From contig NZ_FOCZ01000015.1 in NCBI RefSeq assembly GCF_900110245.1, forward strand, positions 1 through 64,000: a DNA stretch of 64,000 nucleotides. The letters are read 5' to 3'. Under the pieces are notes generated by a model. That model made no database searches and was not told the DNA's origin. It was given only the letters and a program-made list of their open reading frames with translations. Positions 34,553 to 44,210 of this stretch are shown piece after piece (within the stretch, counting starts at the first letter, position 1; each line of letters begins with the position of its first letter). This DNA comes from Niastella yeongjuensis (GTDB taxonomy: Bacteria; Bacteroidota; Bacteroidia; Chitinophagales; Chitinophagaceae). A program made the translations under genes and the position numbers.

Positions 34553-35614
34553 TTGGACAATTCGATCAGTTTAAATAAGTTTATCAGTGACACGGGTTAC
34601 TGCTCGCGCCGGGAAGCGGACAACCTCATTTCCACCGGCCGGGTAATGTTGAACAACCGGCCAGCCGCTTTGGGCAACCGGTATAAACCCGGTGATACGG
34701 TGGAAGTGGATGGCAGCATCATCACCGCCGCCAAAAAGGAAAAACGGGTATACCTGGCCCTTAATAAGCCACCTGGGATCACCACCACCACCGAATTACA
34801 CATCAAGGACAATATCATCAGTTTCGTAAACTACCCCAAAAGGATCTTCCCTATTGGCCGTCTCGATAAAGATTCTGAAGGCCTGATCCTGCTCACCAAT
34901 GACGGCGACATCATAAACAAGATCCTGCGAGCCGATAACAACCACGAAAAAGAATACATCGTACGGGTTAACAAACCCATCGACAATGCATTCATCCATC
35001 AAATGTCGAGCGGAGTGCCCATTCTGGACACCCGCACCCTTCCCTGTAAAGTACAGCCGATGGGCCGCCAAACCTTTCGTATTACGCTTACACAAGGCCT
35101 CAACCGCCAGATCAGGCGGATGTGCGAACACCTGGGTTATGCGGTTGTGGGGCTGCAACGGGTACGCGTAATGAACATCAGGCTCGACAAACTGGCACTG
35201 GGCAAATGGCGTTACCTCAGCGATGCGGAGTTATCGGCATTGATGGAAAGCATCTCCGATTCAACCAAGGTCCAAAGCCCGGCTAAACCAGCCCCACGCC
35301 AGCGTAAAGGCGCTGAAAACAGGGAGCAGGTTGATAAGAGTAAAGCAGCAAAGCCGGCTACCAAAGCAACAAAGCCTGCTTCTAAAGCAACAAAGCCGCC
35401 TGTTAAAGAGGGCAAACCCCAAACAGGTAAAAAGGAAGAGAAGTCGTGGAAGCGGGAAAAACCGGCGAAGAAATCTACCCAGGACCGCAAAGGGCAACAC
35501 ACCCGCCCCGGCAAAAACACGGGTAAAGAAAAGAAAAACCACGAGAACAAAAAGGAAAGGCGGCAAGGCGCTGAAGGTTCTTTCAAAAACTACCGAAGCA
35601 AGGGCCGTCGCTAA
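34553..35614 (+). CDS. rluF: 23S rRNA pseudouridine synthase, RluF-like, with basic tail
   Basis: A 353-residue enzyme of the RsuA/RluB/RluF group. The S4 RNA-binding domain (about 1-60) is SLNKFISDTGYCSRREADNLIS. The catalytic domain has IFPIGRLDKDSEGLILLTND, whose Asp in GRLD makes the covalent attack, and GLNRQIRRMCEHLGYAV. This core ends near residue 240. The last 110 residues are a low-complexity Lys/Pro/Ala tail with KATKPA/SKATKPP-type repeats, common in Bacteroidota versions and likely RNA-binding. The reading frame has no ATG upstream of the S4 domain, so the start is the TTG at 34553. Single-gene transcript with a strong terminator. Confidence 0.9.
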   Translation: MDNSISLNKFISDTGYCSRREADNLISTGRVMLNNRPAALGNRYKPGDTVEVDGSIITAAKKEKRVYLALNKPPGITTTTELHIKDNIISFVNYPKRIFPIGRLDKDSEGLILLTNDGDIINKILRADNNHEKEYIVRVNKPIDNAFIHQMSSGVPILDTRTLPCKVQPMGRQTFRITLTQGLNRQIRRMCEHLGYAVVGLQRVRVMNIRLDKLALGKWRYLSDAELSALMESISDSTKVQSPAKPAPRQRKGAENREQVDKSKAAKPATKATKPASKATKPPVKEGKPQTGKKEEKSWKREKPAKKSTQDRKGQHTRPGKNTGKEKKNHENKKERRQGAEGSFKNYRSKGRR

Positions 35615-35635
35615 AGAAATATAGACAGTTTGTTT

Positions 35636-35670
35636 AATCCTCCCGTTAAAACGGGAGGATTATTTTTTTA
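35636..35670 (+). terminator. terminator of rluF-like gene
   Basis: The perfect 12-bp stem AATCCTCCCGTT (35636-35647) / AACGGGAGGATT (35650-35661) is followed by a T-rich run. It lies 22 bp after the stop. The next 170 bp before 35839 show nothing recognisable. Confidence 0.9.
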
Positions 35671-35838
35671 TCCATATAACACTATCTTACCATACATAGG
35701 AAAATTTCCAATGAACGTATCATGATGGCTGTATAAAGTTTTCTCAAAAGAGATTAATAAGTATTTTGACAGTATAACCGTACAGGTAACTAGCTGCCAT
35801 ACGCGCAACCAACCAAAACCAAACTGTCAGAATCTAGT

Positions 35839-36972
35839 ATGAAAAAAATCATTGTAGCCGTTTCCCTTGTATACAGTACTGCCTTCTCATTTGCCCAGGA
35901 TGGAAAAGCCAATTTCACAAAAGCCTTTCAGCAACAAAACAACGGTAAATCCTGGATCGAGATCAACGAGGTCAAAGAGCTGGTGCACATTATGATCGCC
36001 GTTACCAAATTCGGCTTAGGCAACGATGATATGGTGCAGCAACAAGGCGATTACTACCAGGATGTGTTGAAACAATTCAAACCCTTTCAAAACGAACCCA
36101 TTCTTATAACATTCGATTCGCTGCTGCAAAAAAGCCCCCTCAACTATGTATTCCTAACAGGCAACGCCATCAGTTATGATTTTAACAACGATACCCTGCT
36201 GGCCAACGATATATATTCAATACCTGCCGATGAAGTAAATAAGATCAGGATCACTGAAAATCCTATTACCACTTACAAGACAGCCATCGAGAATTTTGCA
36301 AAGAAATCGTCCTTCCGGCAATTCTATGCATTACACCAGCCTGTTTACAACAACGTTATTTCGGATTACGAAAAAAATGCCAATCTCGGAAGACAATGGA
36401 AATGGCTGGAGCGAAACTTTACCACCCGTGTCAACAGCTATCAGATCCTTTGTTCGCCGTTAATCAATGGTTTGAACTACACCGGGGCTTTTACCGACGG
36501 CGATTTTAAACTGATCCAGATGATATTGCCGCCTATTATTCACAATGAAAAATGGACGGCTGCATTCACCGAGGCTTTTAACACAAGAGGCATGTTTACC
36601 GAGATAGACCATAACTATGTAAGAAAGCCGGGCGAAAAATATGAAAAGGAAATAAATGAAGCGTTGAAGGACCGTGAAAAGTGGGTAAATGTAAAGGTAT
36701 ATGGGACCGAGTATTATCATACCCCCCTGCACGTTTTTAACGAATACATGACATTTGCCGTCTTTTTGTTGTATTGCGAAGAGGTGTTCAAAAAAGATCC
36801 CGAAACATTGAAAGCCACATACGAGGATGTAAATGGCGTAATGGTAAAACAGCGGGGTTTTATAAAAATGAAAGCGTTTGCCGATTACCTGGTCACTCTT
36901 CGTAACGCCAATAAAAATAAAAAAATCGAAGCGCTGTATCCCGCATTGGTGCAATGGTGCGCCAAACAATAA
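35839..36972 (+). CDS. exported protein of unknown function (DUF4932-like?)
   Basis: A 377-residue protein with signal peptide MKKIIVAVSLVYSTAFSFAQ. The mature part is helical and rich in aromatic residues. A segment MFTEIDHNYVRKPGEKYEKE has an E-x-x-H arrangement recalling the DUF4932 family of Bacteroidota exported proteins, some annotated as possible metal-dependent hydrolases. A canonical HExxH is absent, so the relation is weak. It stands alone and is convergent with the outer-membrane barrel gene. Function not assigned. Confidence 0.6.
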   Translation: MKKIIVAVSLVYSTAFSFAQDGKANFTKAFQQQNNGKSWIEINEVKELVHIMIAVTKFGLGNDDMVQQQGDYYQDVLKQFKPFQNEPILITFDSLLQKSPLNYVFLTGNAISYDFNNDTLLANDIYSIPADEVNKIRITENPITTYKTAIENFAKKSSFRQFYALHQPVYNNVISDYEKNANLGRQWKWLERNFTTRVNSYQILCSPLINGLNYTGAFTDGDFKLIQMILPPIIHNEKWTAAFTEAFNTRGMFTEIDHNYVRKPGEKYEKEINEALKDREKWVNVKVYGTEYYHTPLHVFNEYMTFAVFLLYCEEVFKKDPETLKATYEDVNGVMVKQRGFIKMKAFADYLVTLRNANKNKKIEALYPALVQWCAKQ

Positions 36973-36983
36973 TTTCACTATTA

Positions 36984-38195
36984 CTAAAACGCCTCGCCCA
37001 ATGACAAATAAACTCCGGTAAAACCTTTACTAAAACCGATATCGATCCCGATATTGGTCCTGGAGATCTTATTGAATTTTATCCGCAGGCCTGTTCCGGC
37101 TGCCGGGTGCCAGTAAACGAAACCATTTCCTTCGTATTCGGATACTGTATGTACGTTGGTAAATATTACAAAACCCCAGAAACCATTGCGGGTGAGGTCC
37201 CTTCTGTATTCCGTTTCAAAATACAATAGCTGCCTGCCCCGGTACCTGTTTTGTTCAAAACCCCGACCTGACCGGTTATAATAATCCCAGCCAATGCTGG
37301 GCAAATCCAGGTAAGGGGCATGCCCATTTGTAACAGCCCAATAATAACTCCAGCATGCGAGGATATTTTGCTGACGTTTACTAAAAGAAAAATATTTACG
37401 GGCATCTATTAACAGGGACTGCCAGTCGTAGGTACTTCCCAGACTTTTCAGGTTAAACCGGTAGTCAACGGCGAAGTAAACGCCACGTGGCGGATTGGCG
37501 GAATTTCGCCGGGTGTCGATCGAAAAGTTAATCACCGGGCCTGAAGAGGTAGTTTGCTGGTTATAATCCTTTATGTAATCATAAAAAGGGATGGTTGCCA
37601 AAACAGAATCATTTTTTAAGCTGTTGTTGAAGTGAAAGTCAAGGTCATAGCCCGCCCCGATATATAATTTTCGTCCTATTTTTTTCAAACAGCTGTGGTA
37701 TAACCGGAGGTAATTGTACTGAAGCAATGCCTTGTCACCTTCATTTGTATTGCCACCTAACCCCCATGTATATTGCGGGTAGATCATAAATCGCGTATCC
37801 CCTTTTAATAACAGGGCATCGTTTGGCAGCCAGATCAGATCCCTGAATGGCAGTACAAACTTTCCATCCAGGGTAAACCAGGGAGTAAAGGTAATGGTCG
37901 ATAAGGACGTGGTGGATTCATCGTCTGTATAGAAAGAGGCGTTGAACGCTGTAGCCACGGCTTTTCCGCCACCGGCTACACTTCCGGCAACAGGGATCAG
38001 TGAAAATTGAAATTTCTTTTTCAAACGGGTGGAATCAATTTTTTGCTGATCGACTTTGAAGAGTTTTTTCAGGATATCGATCAGGTCTTTCTGGCTGGCT
38101 AACCGGGAGGTATCAACCTGCGCCTGTATCGATACCGGATATAATCCCATAAAGCAGGACAGCATCAGCACCTGTATACTCACTTTATTTTTCAA
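36984..38195 (-). CDS. Omp85/BamA-like surface antigen barrel without POTRA domains (copy 2)
   Basis: A 403-residue protein with a signal peptide (cut near SIQA). A short linker leads into a 16-strand-like barrel resembling the D15 surface antigen domain: FQFSLIPVAGSVAGGGKAVATAFNAS, FRDLIWLPNDALLLKGDTRFM, RGRQLLYFETEYRRDL and a final GIDIGFSKGFTGVYLSLGEAF ending in Phe. No POTRA domain is present, so it is not BamA itself. It lies 12 bp after a paralogous gene with the same design, so the pair is a tandem duplication. Likely an outer-membrane pore or secretion-type protein. Confidence 0.83.
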   Translation of the reverse strand: MKNKVSIQVLMLSCFMGLYPVSIQAQVDTSRLASQKDLIDILKKLFKVDQQKIDSTRLKKKFQFSLIPVAGSVAGGGKAVATAFNASFYTDDESTTSLSTITFTPWFTLDGKFVLPFRDLIWLPNDALLLKGDTRFMIYPQYTWGLGGNTNEGDKALLQYNYLRLYHSCLKKIGRKLYIGAGYDLDFHFNNSLKNDSVLATIPFYDYIKDYNQQTTSSGPVINFSIDTRRNSANPPRGVYFAVDYRFNLKSLGSTYDWQSLLIDARKYFSFSKRQQNILACWSYYWAVTNGHAPYLDLPSIGWDYYNRSGRGFEQNRYRGRQLLYFETEYRRDLTRNGFWGFVIFTNVHTVSEYEGNGFVYWHPAAGTGLRIKFNKISRTNIGIDIGFSKGFTGVYLSLGEAF

Positions 38196-38206
38196 GTCAG
38201 GTTACA

Positions 38207-39511
38207 TTAGAATGTTTCTGACGCAGCCAGGTAAAAGCCGGATGATTTATTGCCGAACGCGAAATCAACGGCCAGGTTGGTTCTTGTTTTTTTATCAACC
38301 ATAATGCGCAATCCCAACCCATAACCTGGTTGTATGGATTGAAATAGTTTTACGGTCTCCTGCGGGTTGCTGGCAGTGGTGGCATTTGCAAACAAAACGC
38401 CACCCAGCACTCCCGTACAGGGTGATATTGGAAAACGATATTCTGTTTCTCCATATACCAGGTTGTTTCCGCGAAACCGGCCCTGGGTATAACCGCGTGC
38501 ACTTCTGCTTCGTTGGTCGTAGGCGGTGGCTGGTAAGATCAGGTAAGGCAATTCTCCTTTTGATGAGAAATCCCCCATCAGCCAAAAGCCAATAAGGTGC
38601 CGCGGATTCCTTTTCGACAATGAATGAAAACTCCGCCACTCCCCATAAAAGAGACTGGTATTTGAATTAGTGCCAAACAATTTCAGCGAGGTGCGCCAGT
38701 TGAAAAAGAAGTAATGCCCTTTGTATGCATTGATCAGATTGTCCCGGGTATCTGATACAATGTTAAAGTTTAATGTAGAGACAGTATATTTTGCCGTATC
38801 GAATCCGTAGTGTTTGTTATACACGTAATGACTGGTAAGTAATGTATTGCCTGGTTCCAGCCGAAGTTTTTCATCTACAATTTTTGAATAGGAATCGAGG
38901 TAGTACCCGGTGCCAATGTAAAATGATTTCTTTATATGAAAAGAGATGGACTGATAAAACCGGAAGAAATTAAACCGTAAAGGCTGGGCCAGCGAATCGT
39001 CTGTTGTTTCTAATCCCAGCAGGTTGAAATGATAATTCAGCCCCCCCTCTTCAGGCGCATTGGTCCCTAAGCCATAGGTAGATTGTGAATATTCCTGGAA
39101 GCGCCAGTCGCCTGTTAGAATGAACTTGTTATTCTTTGAGAAAATAGTGTTCTTTATCAATAAGAGTTTCTGTCCTTTGGTAGTGAGTTGAACACTGCCT
39201 GAGATCAACGAATAATTGGTTTTCTCGCCTTTCAATTTAAAACCGTACTGGCCGCCAACGCCAATCATAAAACCAGTTGCGGGATTGGAGCCGATAATAG
39301 GTACCAGGATAATAGACCCTTTCTTGCCTGTATCCTTTTTGGGAGGCATTTTCAATGCTGCCCGGATCAGGTCAGCAACATCTTTTTGAACACAGGTTGT
39401 ATCGCGATGGACCGTTGAATCATTTTGTGCATGGCTGCCATAATAAAGAAGCATGCTCAACACGAACAACACCACTGGTTTCCCAAACAATTCAAACACT
39501 TTTCCTGCCAT
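38207..39511 (-). CDS. Omp85/BamA-like surface antigen barrel without POTRA domains (copy 1)
   Basis: A 434-residue paralogue of the next gene. It has a signal region (VVLFVLSMLLYYGSHAQ), then a linker with a CVQKDVADLIRAALKMPPKK stretch, then the barrel. Shared elements are IILVPIIGSNPATGFMIGVGGQYGFK, RFRGNNLVYGETEYRFPISP (like RGRQLLYFETEYRRDL of the neighbour) and the final AVDFAFGNKSSGFYLAASETF. The RGxxLxYxETEYR motif matches the lid-loop/VRGF-like area of Omp85 barrels only loosely. First gene of a two-gene unit. Confidence 0.83.
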   Translation of the reverse strand: MAGKVFELFGKPVVLFVLSMLLYYGSHAQNDSTVHRDTTCVQKDVADLIRAALKMPPKKDTGKKGSIILVPIIGSNPATGFMIGVGGQYGFKLKGEKTNYSLISGSVQLTTKGQKLLLIKNTIFSKNNKFILTGDWRFQEYSQSTYGLGTNAPEEGGLNYHFNLLGLETTDDSLAQPLRFNFFRFYQSISFHIKKSFYIGTGYYLDSYSKIVDEKLRLEPGNTLLTSHYVYNKHYGFDTAKYTVSTLNFNIVSDTRDNLINAYKGHYFFFNWRTSLKLFGTNSNTSLFYGEWRSFHSLSKRNPRHLIGFWLMGDFSSKGELPYLILPATAYDQRSRSARGYTQGRFRGNNLVYGETEYRFPISPCTGVLGGVLFANATTASNPQETVKLFQSIQPGYGLGLRIMVDKKTRTNLAVDFAFGNKSSGFYLAASETF

Positions 39512-39613
39512 ACCTTATTAAATAATAACACAATATTAGTGTGTTTAGGTAGTGCAGCTAAGTGTTATACGGTCAATTGACGTAGGTATTTAACGGTTAA
39601 ACGGGTCAACAGC

Positions 39614-40534
39614 TCATTGAACAACCAGACTTTTGGTGCTCATGCTAAAACCACTGAAGCACCCGATCACATTGTTTCCACTGATTGTATTCATTAGACT
39701 GACGGGCGTAGCAAATGGCCCGGCGTTTGATCTGGCTTTATTAAAGCTGTCCCAGAAATTGTACACCTTCCTTTCCACACTGACCAGGTAATAATTTACG
39801 GAGTCGCCAATGGCAAAACCATTGGAAAGCGTTAAGTGAATATACTGGCCGTTTACCAGGTCATCGGTGCCCGGCGTAAAACGATTGGTGCCCATGCCGC
39901 CCCATCCAAAATCGTTCCTGGAGCCGATGGTGCTCCAATAATACAACTGGGTATTGCCAATGGTATCGGGGTCTTTGTAATGAACGGTCAGCCGCGCCTT
40001 GGTTTGTACGGTATCTTCATCTTCATCTTCATCGAGGAAATGAAAGCCGCTGGTTACACTGTCTATGGGAATAAGGGGCAGCAATGTAGTGATGGCTGAA
40101 TATTGCTTTCCCTCTGCTTCAATCTCCAGTAAATAATGTTTGCCAGGTTTTCCTATCAATGCTCTTGTTGGATCGGCTTTCAGCATAGGATCAAAATAAA
40201 CACCGGGCAACTCCTGGTCATTGAACTGGGGAAACCGGCCTTCCTTCAGTATTCTTTTTGAAGCCAGGTCCCAGTTATAGGTATTATTGGCAAGCAGGGT
40301 CCCTTCGGTAACTGTTACCACAGCGCCGGTCACCGGAATGTTTTCAAACCCCGGTTCAAAATAACTCTGGCTGCGGCCCAACACCACATAATTATACTCA
40401 GGCAATTGATTGTTTATATAACCTTCTACGATCAGCTGAGGCTGATTGTCCTTTAATTTTATATCAAAATTCCGCTCACACGAAACGAATGTCACCATCG
40501 TCAATAGCAGGATATAAGTGATTGCTTTTCTCAT
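39614..40534 (-). CDS. DUF4249 lipoprotein, partner of TonB-dependent receptor
   Basis: About 306 residues from the preferred start MRKAITYILLLTMVTFVSC, whose lipobox FVSC gives a lipoprotein. A longer open frame to 40666 would run into the receptor gene. The mature part starts NFDIKLKDNQPQLIVEGYINN and has the TVTEGTLLANNTYNW and YTLEIEAEGKQYSA-type elements of DUF4249. In Bacteroidota this family is encoded right after a carboxypeptidase-regulatory-domain TonB receptor, as here with a 4-bp gap. Probably a surface lipoprotein that binds the ligand imported by the receptor. Confidence 0.87.
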   Translation of the reverse strand: MRKAITYILLLTMVTFVSCERNFDIKLKDNQPQLIVEGYINNQLPEYNYVVLGRSQSYFEPGFENIPVTGAVVTVTEGTLLANNTYNWDLASKRILKEGRFPQFNDQELPGVYFDPMLKADPTRALIGKPGKHYLLEIEAEGKQYSAITTLLPLIPIDSVTSGFHFLDEDEDEDTVQTKARLTVHYKDPDTIGNTQLYYWSTIGSRNDFGWGGMGTNRFTPGTDDLVNGQYIHLTLSNGFAIGDSVNYYLVSVERKVYNFWDSFNKARSNAGPFATPVSLMNTISGNNVIGCFSGFSMSTKSLVVQ

Positions 40535-40538
40535 TCGT

Positions 40539-42926
40539 TTAAAATTTAAAATTCCAGGTAATACCGGGTAAAATGGGAAACAGAAAAACCTGTTTTCCCT
40601 GGATGGTCCGTTCATCTTCATTGGCATTGATATAAATGAAATACGGATTGCGCCGGTTGTATACATTGTACAAACTGAATACCCAGTTGCTTTTAAAACG
40701 TTTGGCCCGGGGGCGCGGCGTAAGTGTAAAGGCCAGATCTAACCGGTTGTAAGCCGGCATGCGGTAGTCGTTGATCTTATCGTACTGACTGATATTCGTA
40801 AATATGGGTTGCTGGTCGCGGGAACTATAACCCACATTGTAAACAAACCGGCCTGTAGGCATGGTCAGGGCATTGCCGGTTCCATATACAAAAACGGCGG
40901 AAGCCTCCCAGTGCCTGCCGAGTTTATAATTCGCTACAACGCTTATATCATGGGTACGATCGTACCGGTATGGAAATGGTTTGCCTTCATTCATATCGGC
41001 AAATGTGCGTTCAGCCCGGCTCAGCGTGTAACCGATCCAGCCGGTAAATTTTCCGGTTTTCTTTTGTATAAACAGTTCCAGTCCGTACGCCCGGCCGCTG
41101 CCAAAGATCATCTCCCCTTCCAGGTTCTGATTTAATAATAATTGTGCGCCCGGTTTAAACTCCAGTTGATTGCCCAGGGTTTTATAATAGGTTTCCACAC
41201 TGGCTTCATAACGCCCATTACCAAAGCCTTTGAAAAAACCGGCTGCCACCTGTTCTGCTTTGCCAGGTTTAATAAGCCGGCTCACAGGCACCCAAAGATC
41301 GCTGGGGAAAGTAGCCGCACTGGTAGTTGCCAGGTGCAGGTATTGAATGGTGCGTGTATATGATAATTTTACACTGGCTGCATTGGGCAGTTTGTATAAT
41401 AGACTGATCCGGGGTTCTGGATAATGATAACGGGCAATGCTTTGCCCTCTTTTATAATAGGTTGTCTGGCCGGTAGGCGCCCCATCGGGCCCGTATATTA
41501 CATGCTCCGTAGGACCCACCTGGTTAAAATAACTGTAGCGCATGCCAGCTACCAGGTTCAGCCGGGTGGTAAGATCGACATCGGCACTTACATACCCCGC
41601 CGCTTCGCGTGCATACTGGTCATTGATCTGCGACTGGAATTCCTGGAAGCCGGCGTTGGCACTGCCCGCACCCGGTTTGAATTTATGCCAGGTATATTGA
41701 AGACCGCCCTTCCATCTTAACCAGGTTGCCGGCGTATATACCCAATCGTCTTTTACCGTGTGATCGGTTAGACCTGATGAAAAAATAAATCCGTTAGTAG
41801 AAAAAGCTATCTGGCTGTTTAAATTAAAATCATTCCGTACCAACGATAATTCATGCCGCCACTTTCTGCTCAATTGTTGTTTCCAGGTGAGGCCAACTAT
41901 GGTATTGCCCCAGATGGCATTGAACTGCCGGTGGGGGCCATCATTGTCATTGTCGGTAAAAGTGAAGTCGTCTTTTCCAATATAGAAGGTCAGATACAGG
42001 GCATTTTTACTGTTGATGGCAAAGTCGGCTTTGGCGTTTATGTCGTAAAAGAAATACCCATTGCGACCGATGCTGTCGGGGGCTATTACCCGGGCTACCT
42101 GGTCAATGTAGGTGCGGCGCGCGCTGATCACAAAGGAGGCTCGCTTTTTTATCAATGGCCCTTCCAGCGAAAGCCGGGAGGAGATCAGGCCAATACCTCC
42201 ACTAAATTTTACAGAATCCCTGTTGCCATCGCGGGTATTTACTGAAATGACACTGCTTAAACGGCCGCCATATTCGGCAGGTATTCCACCCTTTATTACT
42301 TCTATATTTTTCACTGCATCCCCGTTGAAAACGCTGAAAAAACCAAGCAGATGATTGGGATTGTACACCGGTATGCCATCGAGCAAAACCAGGTTTTGAT
42401 CGGGGCCGCCACCACGAACGTAAATACCGGCACTCGCTTCGCCCCCATTTTTAACGCCCGGTAACAGGGTTATTATTTTCAACGGGTCCACCTCGCCCAG
42501 TACTACCGGCAGTTTCTGGATCTGTTCCATATCCAGGCTGTGAACGCTCATCTGATTGCGCAGGATGTTACGGCTACCGGTGACAATTACGTTTTGCAGC
42601 AGGCTTTCCCGCGATCGTAAGTTCACCGTAATCGACGTATCATTATTTACTAACAGGAATTTGGTAATGTTATGGTATCCCACAGCGGTTACTGTGATCC
42701 GGTACCTTCCATTGGGTAAAATTGTCGAGATAATGCCGGTAGTATCGGCCAGCCGTTCCTTTTGATTGATCCTGATAGTGGCATTGCTTACCGGTAACTG
42801 AACACTGTCGATGACTTTTATGATAAGGGTACGACTTTGGGAGTATATGTTTTGGCTCATCAGTACCAACAACACAAATACTATAAAAGCAGTTATTTTG
42901 CTATCAGTCTTCTCCATTTTCATCAA
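40539..42926 (-). CDS. TonB-dependent outer-membrane receptor
   Basis: A 795-residue receptor. A signal peptide (FIVFVLLVLMSQNIYSQ) is followed by a carboxypeptidase-regulatory-like beta-sandwich (about 30-115), the plug (LPVVLGEVDPLKIITLLPGVKNG, VRGGGPDQNLVLLDGIPVYNP) and a 22-strand barrel with terminal IVPG..ITWNFKF-type Phe. It takes up a ligand across the outer membrane using TonB energy. The start is 42926 or the next Met at 42917. Paired with the DUF4249 lipoprotein downstream. The ligand is unknown; no SusD is present, so it is not a classical glycan-utilisation pair. Confidence 0.93.
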   Translation of the reverse strand: MMKMEKTDSKITAFIVFVLLVLMSQNIYSQSRTLIIKVIDSVQLPVSNATIRINQKERLADTTGIISTILPNGRYRITVTAVGYHNITKFLLVNNDTSITVNLRSRESLLQNVIVTGSRNILRNQMSVHSLDMEQIQKLPVVLGEVDPLKIITLLPGVKNGGEASAGIYVRGGGPDQNLVLLDGIPVYNPNHLLGFFSVFNGDAVKNIEVIKGGIPAEYGGRLSSVISVNTRDGNRDSVKFSGGIGLISSRLSLEGPLIKKRASFVISARRTYIDQVARVIAPDSIGRNGYFFYDINAKADFAINSKNALYLTFYIGKDDFTFTDNDNDGPHRQFNAIWGNTIVGLTWKQQLSRKWRHELSLVRNDFNLNSQIAFSTNGFIFSSGLTDHTVKDDWVYTPATWLRWKGGLQYTWHKFKPGAGSANAGFQEFQSQINDQYAREAAGYVSADVDLTTRLNLVAGMRYSYFNQVGPTEHVIYGPDGAPTGQTTYYKRGQSIARYHYPEPRISLLYKLPNAASVKLSYTRTIQYLHLATTSAATFPSDLWVPVSRLIKPGKAEQVAAGFFKGFGNGRYEASVETYYKTLGNQLEFKPGAQLLLNQNLEGEMIFGSGRAYGLELFIQKKTGKFTGWIGYTLSRAERTFADMNEGKPFPYRYDRTHDISVVANYKLGRHWEASAVFVYGTGNALTMPTGRFVYNVGYSSRDQQPIFTNISQYDKINDYRMPAYNRLDLAFTLTPRPRAKRFKSNWVFSLYNVYNRRNPYFIYINANEDERTIQGKQVFLFPILPGITWNFKF

Positions 42927-43015
42927 TATTAAATTACTACTAATCCCGCAAAGAATAAAACTGACTGTTGATGGAAAACGGAGAAAATATACTGTTTAAG
43001 AAAATTGAGCAATCG

Positions 43016-43384
43016 TTATTCCGAACCGCGCAGGATCTTTTCCATTTTCCTGCCTTTGGCCAGTTCATCGACCAACTTATCCAAATACCTGGCCTTTTGC
43101 GTCAAAGGTTCTTCAATCTCTTCCACCCGGTAACCACAGATCACTCCGGTGATCAGGGAGGCATTGGGATTTAGTGTGGCCCGCCGGAAGAATGTTTCAA
43201 AAGTTACTTTTTCTTTTATCAGCTCCTGTATGGTCTTTTTATTGAAACCTGTTAACCACTGTATCACCTGGTCCAGCTCTTCCTTTGTTCTGCCCTTCTT
43301 CTCCACTTTCTGCAGGTATAACGGATAAACTGACCCAAAGATCATTTTTGCGATACGCTCATGGTGTGTGGCTGAATTGCCCAT
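43016..43384 (-). CDS. DUF2200 family protein
   Basis: A 122-residue cytoplasmic protein matching the DUF2200 family almost end to end: [42 protein letters not shown] and [20 protein letters not shown]. The family is short, helical and of unknown function, widespread in Bacteroidota and Firmicutes. Single gene, no clear operon partners. Confidence 0.85.
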   Translation of the reverse strand: MGNSATHHERIAKMIFGSVYPLYLQKVEKKGRTKEELDQVIQWLTGFNKKTIQELIKEKVTFETFFRRATLNPNASLITGVICGYRVEEIEEPLTQKARYLDKLVDELAKGRKMEKILRGSE

Positions 43385-43449
43385 ACGTCGTATTTTACTG
43401 TTAAGATACGATTATAAATTTCCAGAATGATCTCCGGAGTGATCATTTA

Positions 43450-44181
43450 TCAGCTCACTTCATTAAAGAATTCATAGCCAGAATATTGATCAGGTTCCTG
43501 AACCGGCAATAGCACTATAGGGATCAAATGGCTTTTCACATCAACTGATATCCCTTTTCGCCATGCCAATTTAGCGAGTGCAGTTGCTTCCAGGTTCATG
43601 AAGTCTTTTAATACAGGTGGTTGATTCTGTTTATTGTGTTTGGCCAGTAAGCTCATCAAACCTTCCTCAATTTTTGCTTTGTCGTTATCAATAAAGCCTT
43701 CAAATACGGGAATAACCCCATTATAGTTTTTTTCCCAGCCTTGGCCACTTCGCTTTTTCAAACCTTCAATATTTAAAGAGAGCCCATCTATATCATTCTT
43801 TAACACATTTTGAATGGCCTTGCCAAAACAAGCTGCAAATGAACCGGGGGAATCCATTCTCGTATACGTTAAATATCGTTCTATCAAAAAACTGCTGTCG
43901 CTTAAAAGCGGGTAAGTAAATGTTGCCAAAACATCGAAAATCTCTCCATTTATTTTTTCATAGTACCAGGCATTTGTCATGCCCATATTATACAGATGCT
44001 GCCTGGCGGCTTTAAAATCGCCTTCTACAAATGCTTTATAAATAAAATAAACCTCATTGATGCCTATAAAAGATAGAATATGAAAAGGCTTTTTGGCCGG
44101 ATCCATAATCAATGCTAACTTCTTTGCCTCTCTCGCTTTATTGTCGCTGAGTAGTTGGTCTAAAAATTCAATAGTTGCCAT
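43450..44181 (-). CDS. Imm49-like putative immunity protein
   Basis: A 243-residue cytoplasmic helical protein. The C-terminal part (FMNLEATALAKLAWRKGISVDVKSHLIPIVLL) resembles the end of Imm49 immunity proteins, where an 'ALGLAKLA..G' helix precedes a 'YIP..LL' ending. N-terminal helices and a LIERYLTYTRMDSPGSFAACFGKAIQNVL segment fit the same family by eye, but the match is moderate. No toxin gene lies beside it; it would be an orphan immunity protein. Divergent from the small gene at 44211. Confidence 0.55.
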   Translation of the reverse strand: MATIEFLDQLLSDNKAREAKKLALIMDPAKKPFHILSFIGINEVYFIYKAFVEGDFKAARQHLYNMGMTNAWYYEKINGEIFDVLATFTYPLLSDSSFLIERYLTYTRMDSPGSFAACFGKAIQNVLKNDIDGLSLNIEGLKKRSGQGWEKNYNGVIPVFEGFIDNDKAKIEEGLMSLLAKHNKQNQPPVLKDFMNLEATALAKLAWRKGISVDVKSHLIPIVLLPVQEPDQYSGYEFFNEVS

Positions 44182-44210
44182 GAATTAAATAATGTTTTAT
44201 TTTTACCTGC

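Noticed and set aside
34796-35158. Minus-strand frame inside the pseudouridine synthase gene
   Set aside because: Antisense to conserved catalytic domain; no independent support.
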